DNA of 64,000 nucleotides from Streptomyces armeniacus (lineage in GTDB: Bacteria > Actinomycetota > Actinomycetes > Streptomycetales > Streptomycetaceae): assembly GCF_003355155.1 (NCBI RefSeq), contig NZ_CP031320.1, positions 124,001-188,000 of the forward strand. Direction: 5' to 3'. The notes beneath the pieces were generated by a model that saw only the letters and a list, made by a program, of their open reading frames with translations, was not told where the DNA came from and ran no database searches. Below, piece after piece: positions 60,062 to 64,000 of the stretch; position 1 is the stretch's first letter; the number at the start of each line of letters is the position of its first letter. The translations under genes were made by a program, and so were the position numbers.

Positions 60062-61990
60062 TCACAGCGGCCTGATCCGTACGTCCCGGAACGAGATCAC
60101 ATCGGACGTGCCGTGCGTCTGCAGCCCGATGTAGCCGCTGTCGTGCTGCCGCCCGTCCGTGCCCGGGTCGTCGTCACGCGGCGGGGAGAACAGCTGGCCC
60201 GGCGCGTTCTCGAACTCGTTGATCAGCCGGCCGTTCCGGTAGACGGAGTAGTGCTGGTCGACGACGCGGATCTCGTAGTCGTTCCACAGACCCTTCGGCA
60301 TGGCCATCGAGTCGCCGTAGCCCACCAGGTCGAAGCCGTACGTGGAGCCGGTCTTGTACTGGTCGCCGCCCTTCCCGTCGTAGATCTGCATCTCGTGCCC
60401 GTACTTGATGGCCACCCACTCCGGACGCGACTCCTCCGGGTGGTCGTGCACTCCGGGGAAGCGCACGAAGACGCCGCTGTTCGCCCGGCCTTCGGCCGGC
60501 GCGTCGTCGCGGAACTGCAGCCGCAGGGAGAAGTCGCCGTACTTCTTCTCCGGGAACCACAGCATCCCCATGCCCTCGATCTCGCGGCTGCTGGTCAGCG
60601 TGCCGTTGGACTTGCGGTCGAAACCGCCGCCGCCGACGTGCTCCCAGCGCGCGAACGACTCCTCGGTCCCGTCGTAGACCTTCTCGTAGCCGGTGGTGCC
60701 CTTGGCGCCCACGTCGGACCGCTCGGCCGCGTCCGTGATCGCCTCGCGCTCCTCGGCGTCGATGACGTCGTCCGTAACGAGCTTGTCGGTCACCGTGTCC
60801 ACGTGCTCCCGGAACGCCTTCTCGCCGTCCCAGGTGGCCTCGTCCTCGATCAGTTCGTTGACGGTGCAGCCGTCCGGGGCCACGCGGTTGGGCACGCCGG
60901 ACTGCTCGTCGCCCACGACGACCAGCGGACGGCCGTCCCGCTCGGGGCACACCGGGTCCGGCTCGCCGCCGTCCTCCACGACGGTGAAGGTGACGGTGCC
61001 GGTCTCGGAGGAGTTGCCCGCGTTGTCCGTGGCGCGGTAGCTGACGGTGTGCTCGCCGACCGCGTGCACCATGAACGGCTCGGTGTACGGCGTGAACTCA
61101 CCGCCGTTCACCGCGTACTCCACGCTGGCCACGCCGGACGAGTCGTCCGTCGCGTCCAGCGTCACCGTGGCCATCGTGATGTACTCGCCGTCCGGCGTCT
61201 GCTCGCCGTCGACCTTCGCCGTCACCTCGGGCGGTACCGCGTCGTCCGGCGGTTCGACCACCGTGAACGCGGCGGACTCCTCCGCAGACACGTTCCCGGC
61301 GTTGTCCGTGGCGCGGTACTTCACCGTGTGCTCGCCGAGCGCGTCCACCACAACCGGCGCCGTGTACGCGGCGAACTCACCCCCGTCCAGGGCGTACTCG
61401 ATGCTCGCCACGCCCGACGAGTCGTCCGTCGCGGCCAGCGAGACGGTGGCGCTGCCGATGTACGCGCCCGAGCTGTCCTGCCGGCCGTTCACGTCCGCGG
61501 TGGGCACCGGCGCGGTCGTGTCCTCGCCGCCGCCACCGGTGACCACCAGCTCGCCCTGCATGCTGCCGTGCCCGGGGAGGGCGCAGTAGTAGTGGTACAC
61601 GCCGGGGGAGAGGGTCACGGACACCTCGTGGCGGCCGCCGTTGGCGTCGTTCGGGTTGGCGAGGATGTTCACGTTCACGTCGGAGTTGTAGTCCGGGTTG
61701 CCCGTGGTGAACGTCAACGTGTGCGGCATCGCCGTCGTGTTGCCCGTCGCCGCGCTGTTCTCGAAGACGAGCGTCGCCTCGCCGGCGACCGCCGTCGTCG
61801 GCGCCGACGTGTACTCGGTGATGCTGTCGCCCGCCGTCCAGGTGAGCACCTGAGCCGCCGCCTGCTCCGTCTCACCCGGCGGCTGCTGTGCCTGGGCGGA
61901 CGGGCCGAGCGTCAGCGTGAGCGTCGCCAGGACGAGCGTCATCACGGTCGCCAATGACCGTAGGGTCTTGCCGATCCTCCGTCGTGTCAT
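60062..61990 (-). CDS. Secreted cupredoxin/Ig-like/DUF1080 protein
   Basis: A 642-residue exported protein. The signal peptide is about 1-34 (SLATVMTLVLATLTLTLGPSAQA). A type-1 copper domain follows (about 45-150) with ligands His90, Cys136, His141 and Met144 (YYCALPGHGSM). Two OmpL47/Ig-like repeats (about 160-340, each ending SYRATDNAGN) lead to a linker and a C-terminal DUF1080/family-16-type lectin-like domain (about 440-642: RLQFRDDAPAEGRANSGVFVRFPG). Its start overlaps the stop of the ThuA/dehydrogenase gene by four bases, so the two exported proteins are made together and probably act on an extracellular sugar, perhaps as an electron-transfer pair. Confidence 0.87.
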   Translation of the reverse strand: MTRRRIGKTLRSLATVMTLVLATLTLTLGPSAQAQQPPGETEQAAAQVLTWTAGDSITEYTSAPTTAVAGEATLVFENSAATGNTTAMPHTLTFTTGNPDYNSDVNVNILANPNDANGGRHEVSVTLSPGVYHYYCALPGHGSMQGELVVTGGGGEDTTAPVPTADVNGRQDSSGAYIGSATVSLAATDDSSGVASIEYALDGGEFAAYTAPVVVDALGEHTVKYRATDNAGNVSAEESAAFTVVEPPDDAVPPEVTAKVDGEQTPDGEYITMATVTLDATDDSSGVASVEYAVNGGEFTPYTEPFMVHAVGEHTVSYRATDNAGNSSETGTVTFTVVEDGGEPDPVCPERDGRPLVVVGDEQSGVPNRVAPDGCTVNELIEDEATWDGEKAFREHVDTVTDKLVTDDVIDAEEREAITDAAERSDVGAKGTTGYEKVYDGTEESFARWEHVGGGGFDRKSNGTLTSSREIEGMGMLWFPEKKYGDFSLRLQFRDDAPAEGRANSGVFVRFPGVHDHPEESRPEWVAIKYGHEMQIYDGKGGDQYKTGSTYGFDLVGYGDSMAMPKGLWNDYEIRVVDQHYSVYRNGRLINEFENAPGQLFSPPRDDDPGTDGRQHDSGYIGLQTHGTSDVISFRDVRIRPL

Positions 61991-64000
61991 CGCTTACCGC
62001 CTCCCGCGGAGTCCTGCTTCCCGAGGGTGTTCGCGGCCAGCGGTGTCGGTGGCCCTCCCTCGTACGTCACGCGCCACAGCGCGGAGTCGCCGTCCGCGGT
62101 GAAGAACCCGCGGCCGTAGTCCTGGACGTACAGCGCGCCGTCGGCGCCGAACTTCCAGTCCATGAGGTTCCGGATGCCGCCCTCGCCCGCGGGCACGATC
62201 GCGTCCAGGCTCTCGGCGTGCACCGGGAGTCCGCCGCTGCCCGCGTTGGACGGGTCCATGACGAGCGCGTGGCGCGGCTGGTCACCGTCGTAGAAGTCCC
62301 CGGTGAACCACTTGCCGTCCCAGTACGACGGCCACTTGACCGCGCTGTTGCTGCCCTCGTCGAAGCGGTAGACCGGGCCCGTCATGGCCGCCTGGCCGCC
62401 GCCCTTCAGCCACGGCAGCCGCAGCTGCTGCTCCTCCAGTTTGTAGCTGGGCACGCCGTCGGCGTTCCGGGGGAAGTCCGGACCGCCGCCCTGCGGCGAG
62501 TACCAGATGTTGTTGTCGCGGGCCGGCGGCAGGTTCACCAGCCCGTCGTTGTTGGGGGACTCGTTCTTCAGGTCGCCGCAGTCGTACCAGTCCAGCGGCT
62601 GCGTCGGATCGGGCAGATTGCGGTCCCGGTACGGCTGCCTGTTGCCCATGCAGTACGGCCAGCCCTGGTTGCCCGCCGAGGTGATGACGGCGAACGTGTC
62701 GTACTTCGCGGGACCCCACGTGGTGCTGGGCTCGCCCGCGTCGGGCCCGACCCAGCCCGCGTACAGCCAGTCCGTCTCCTGGTCGACGGCGATGCGCGCC
62801 GGGTTGCGTACGCCCATCACGTAGATCTCGGGCCGCGTCTTGCCGCCGCCCTCCTCGTTCCCGGTGAACAGGTTGCCCTCGGGGACGGTGTACGTGCCGT
62901 CGGCCTCCGGGTGGATGCGGAGGATCTTGCCGTTGAGGTTGTTGGTGTTGCCCGCGGTGCGGCGCGCGTCGGCGAACGAGACGCCGCCGAAGTCGGGCTC
63001 CGGGTTGTTGCCCGAGTAACCGTCGCTGAACCGCGAGGAGTTGTTGTCCCCGGTGGCGATGTACAGGTTGCCCTTGGAGTCCCAGTCCATGCCGCCGCCC
63101 GCGTGGCAGCAGCTGTGGATCTGCACGGGCCAGCTCAGCAGGACCTTCTCGGAGGCCACGTCGAGCTTGTTGGTCGCCAGGTTCATCTTGAAGCGGGAGA
63201 CGCGCCGTTCGGCCATGTGCGCCGTACGGTCGATCTTCGCGTGCGGCGTCCAGTGCAGGTAGACGAGCCCGTTGGTGAGGAAGTCCGGGTCGAGCGCGAT
63301 GCCGAGCAGCCCCTCCTCGTTCTTGATCAGCTCGTCGCCGCCGCCCTTGTTGCCGAACACGTCGAGCGTGCCGGCCAGCGTGACCTTCCCCGTCTTCGGG
63401 TCCCAGACGTGCAGGGTGCCGTCGCCGAGGCCCATCTTCGGGTCGTTCCAGTCCGTCACCACCGGGGAGTTCGGCATGCCGCCGCCGCGCCCGATGGAGA
63501 ACACCCGGCCGTCGTCCGCGACATCCAGCCCGTGCGGCTCGCCGATCTGGTCGAGCTGGTCCGGCTGGTTGGGCTGGGTGACCCTCGTCGCCTTGTAGTT
63601 GGCGGCGATCGTCGCCTTGCAGTCGGCCTGCGTGAGCCGCGTCGTCCACTGCAGTGCACCGCTCAGGTGCTTGCGGAAGTTGGACTCGCCGAAGCTCGCG
63701 ACCGTGCCGCCCATGCCGGTGTAGAACGACCGGCCGCCCTCGTAGTCGCGGCACCACGAGACGGGGTGGTCCCAGCCGTTGGCGCCCTCGCCGGGGTCGT
63801 AGGTGCTCTCCCGTACGCGGGCGACGGTGTGCACCTTGCCGCTCGGGTTCTCCGCCCAGTTGAACCAGGTGTCGTTGCGCGCCCACTCCAGCGGCAGGCC
63901 CTTCGTGGCCGGATGGACGCGGTCGCCCACCTCGACGGTCGCCTTCTGCGGCGCCGTCGGGCCGCCCTCGGCCGGACGGCTGCCGATGAGGCCGGTGAAC
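61987..64000 (-). CDS. ThuA-PQQ-type sugar dehydrogenase, 5' part missing
   Basis: The C-terminal 670 residues of a longer protein that continues past the right edge. The first 100 or so are the end of a ThuA-like domain (WCRDYEGGRSFYTGMGGTVASFGE). The rest is a six-bladed propeller of the glucose/sorbosone dehydrogenase type: GEPHGLDVADDGRVFSIGRGG, EEGLLGIALDPDF, GMDWDSKGNLYIATGDN, VMGVRNPARIAVDQETDWLYAGWVGPDAGE, MDWKFGADGALYVQDYGRGFF. Such proteins oxidise sugars using PQQ outside the cell. The stop overlaps the cupredoxin gene start. The reading frame is open to base 64000, so the start is not in the window. Confidence 0.87.
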   Translation of the reverse strand, partial: FTGLIGSRPAEGGPTAPQKATVEVGDRVHPATKGLPLEWARNDTWFNWAENPSGKVHTVARVRESTYDPGEGANGWDHPVSWCRDYEGGRSFYTGMGGTVASFGESNFRKHLSGALQWTTRLTQADCKATIAANYKATRVTQPNQPDQLDQIGEPHGLDVADDGRVFSIGRGGGMPNSPVVTDWNDPKMGLGDGTLHVWDPKTGKVTLAGTLDVFGNKGGGDELIKNEEGLLGIALDPDFLTNGLVYLHWTPHAKIDRTAHMAERRVSRFKMNLATNKLDVASEKVLLSWPVQIHSCCHAGGGMDWDSKGNLYIATGDNNSSRFSDGYSGNNPEPDFGGVSFADARRTAGNTNNLNGKILRIHPEADGTYTVPEGNLFTGNEEGGGKTRPEIYVMGVRNPARIAVDQETDWLYAGWVGPDAGEPSTTWGPAKYDTFAVITSAGNQGWPYCMGNRQPYRDRNLPDPTQPLDWYDCGDLKNESPNNDGLVNLPPARDNNIWYSPQGGGPDFPRNADGVPSYKLEEQQLRLPWLKGGGQAAMTGPVYRFDEGSNSAVKWPSYWDGKWFTGDFYDGDQPRHALVMDPSNAGSGGLPVHAESLDAIVPAGEGGIRNLMDWKFGADGALYVQDYGRGFFTADGDSALWRVTYEGGPPTPLAANTLGKQDSAGGGKR

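Overview
The window looks like chromosomal DNA of a Streptomyces or close relative. GC content is very high, with strong third-position G/C bias. The gene set is typical of the group: an MFS pump with regulatory domains, a SpoIIE-type phosphatase, a Methyltransf_19 enzyme, a membrane NACHT ATPase and many GTG starts. Several genes appear to lack a leader. I see no rRNA or tRNA genes, insertion sequences, integrases or CRISPR arrays.

Layout. (1) 21-8912, minus strand: a protocatechuate operon pcaI-J-H-G-B-D, followed by an MFS transporter and a benzoylformate-decarboxylase-like enzyme. It is divergent from an unusual tandem IclR regulator (9069-10808), with a perfect palindrome between them. 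(2) 10.8-17 kb: GNAT, prfC, DUF6069, VOC, PPOX-like, DUF2071 and a Methyltransf_19 enzyme. (3) 16960-20190: a large membrane-anchored NACHT ATPase with a degenerate FGE-like region. (4) 20.6-24.4 kb: tdh-kbl threonine catabolism, a LysR regulator and RidA. (5) 24.4-29 kb: an 813-residue helical-repeat protein of unknown function, and a TetR/oxidoreductase pair. (6) 29.0-37.3 kb: a radical SAM protein with an SOS box, SRPBCC, an MFS pump fused to carboxypeptidase-regulatory repeats, a PAS/GAF/PP2C/HATPase phosphatase and a methyltransferase. (7) 37.4-42.1 kb: an M55-M20-S9-DinB peptidase operon. (8) 42.2-44.7 kb: CBS protein, APH-like kinase and arginase family. (9) 44.9-52.5 kb: DUF5107 protein, DeoR regulator and a sugar or sugar-alcohol ABC uptake operon ending in a zinc dehydrogenase. 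(10) 52.5-57 kb: crotonase and AidB-like acyl-CoA dehydrogenase divergent from a PaaX-type regulator, then an oxidoreductase. (11) 57-64 kb: small conserved actinobacterial proteins (VOC, DUF2795, baeRF-like, DUF6158, DUF402), then a secreted cupredoxin/DUF1080 protein translationally coupled to a ThuA/PQQ-type dehydrogenase that runs off the right edge.

Working together: the pca operon would convert protocatechuate to beta-ketoadipate and activate it with CoA. The two distal genes suggest import and decarboxylation of a mandelate/benzoylformate-like acid feeding the same route. pcaC and pcaF are not in the window. The DeoR-ABC-dehydrogenase block reads as one sugar or sugar-alcohol utilisation unit.

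Three sequence-level signals cut across genes. The hexamer CGTACG is far too common. Short tandem repeats, several seeded by CGTACG, expand in frame inside genes and in spacers. A dispersed inverted-repeat family occurs in three intergenic spaces, and one copy supplies the end of a tetR gene.
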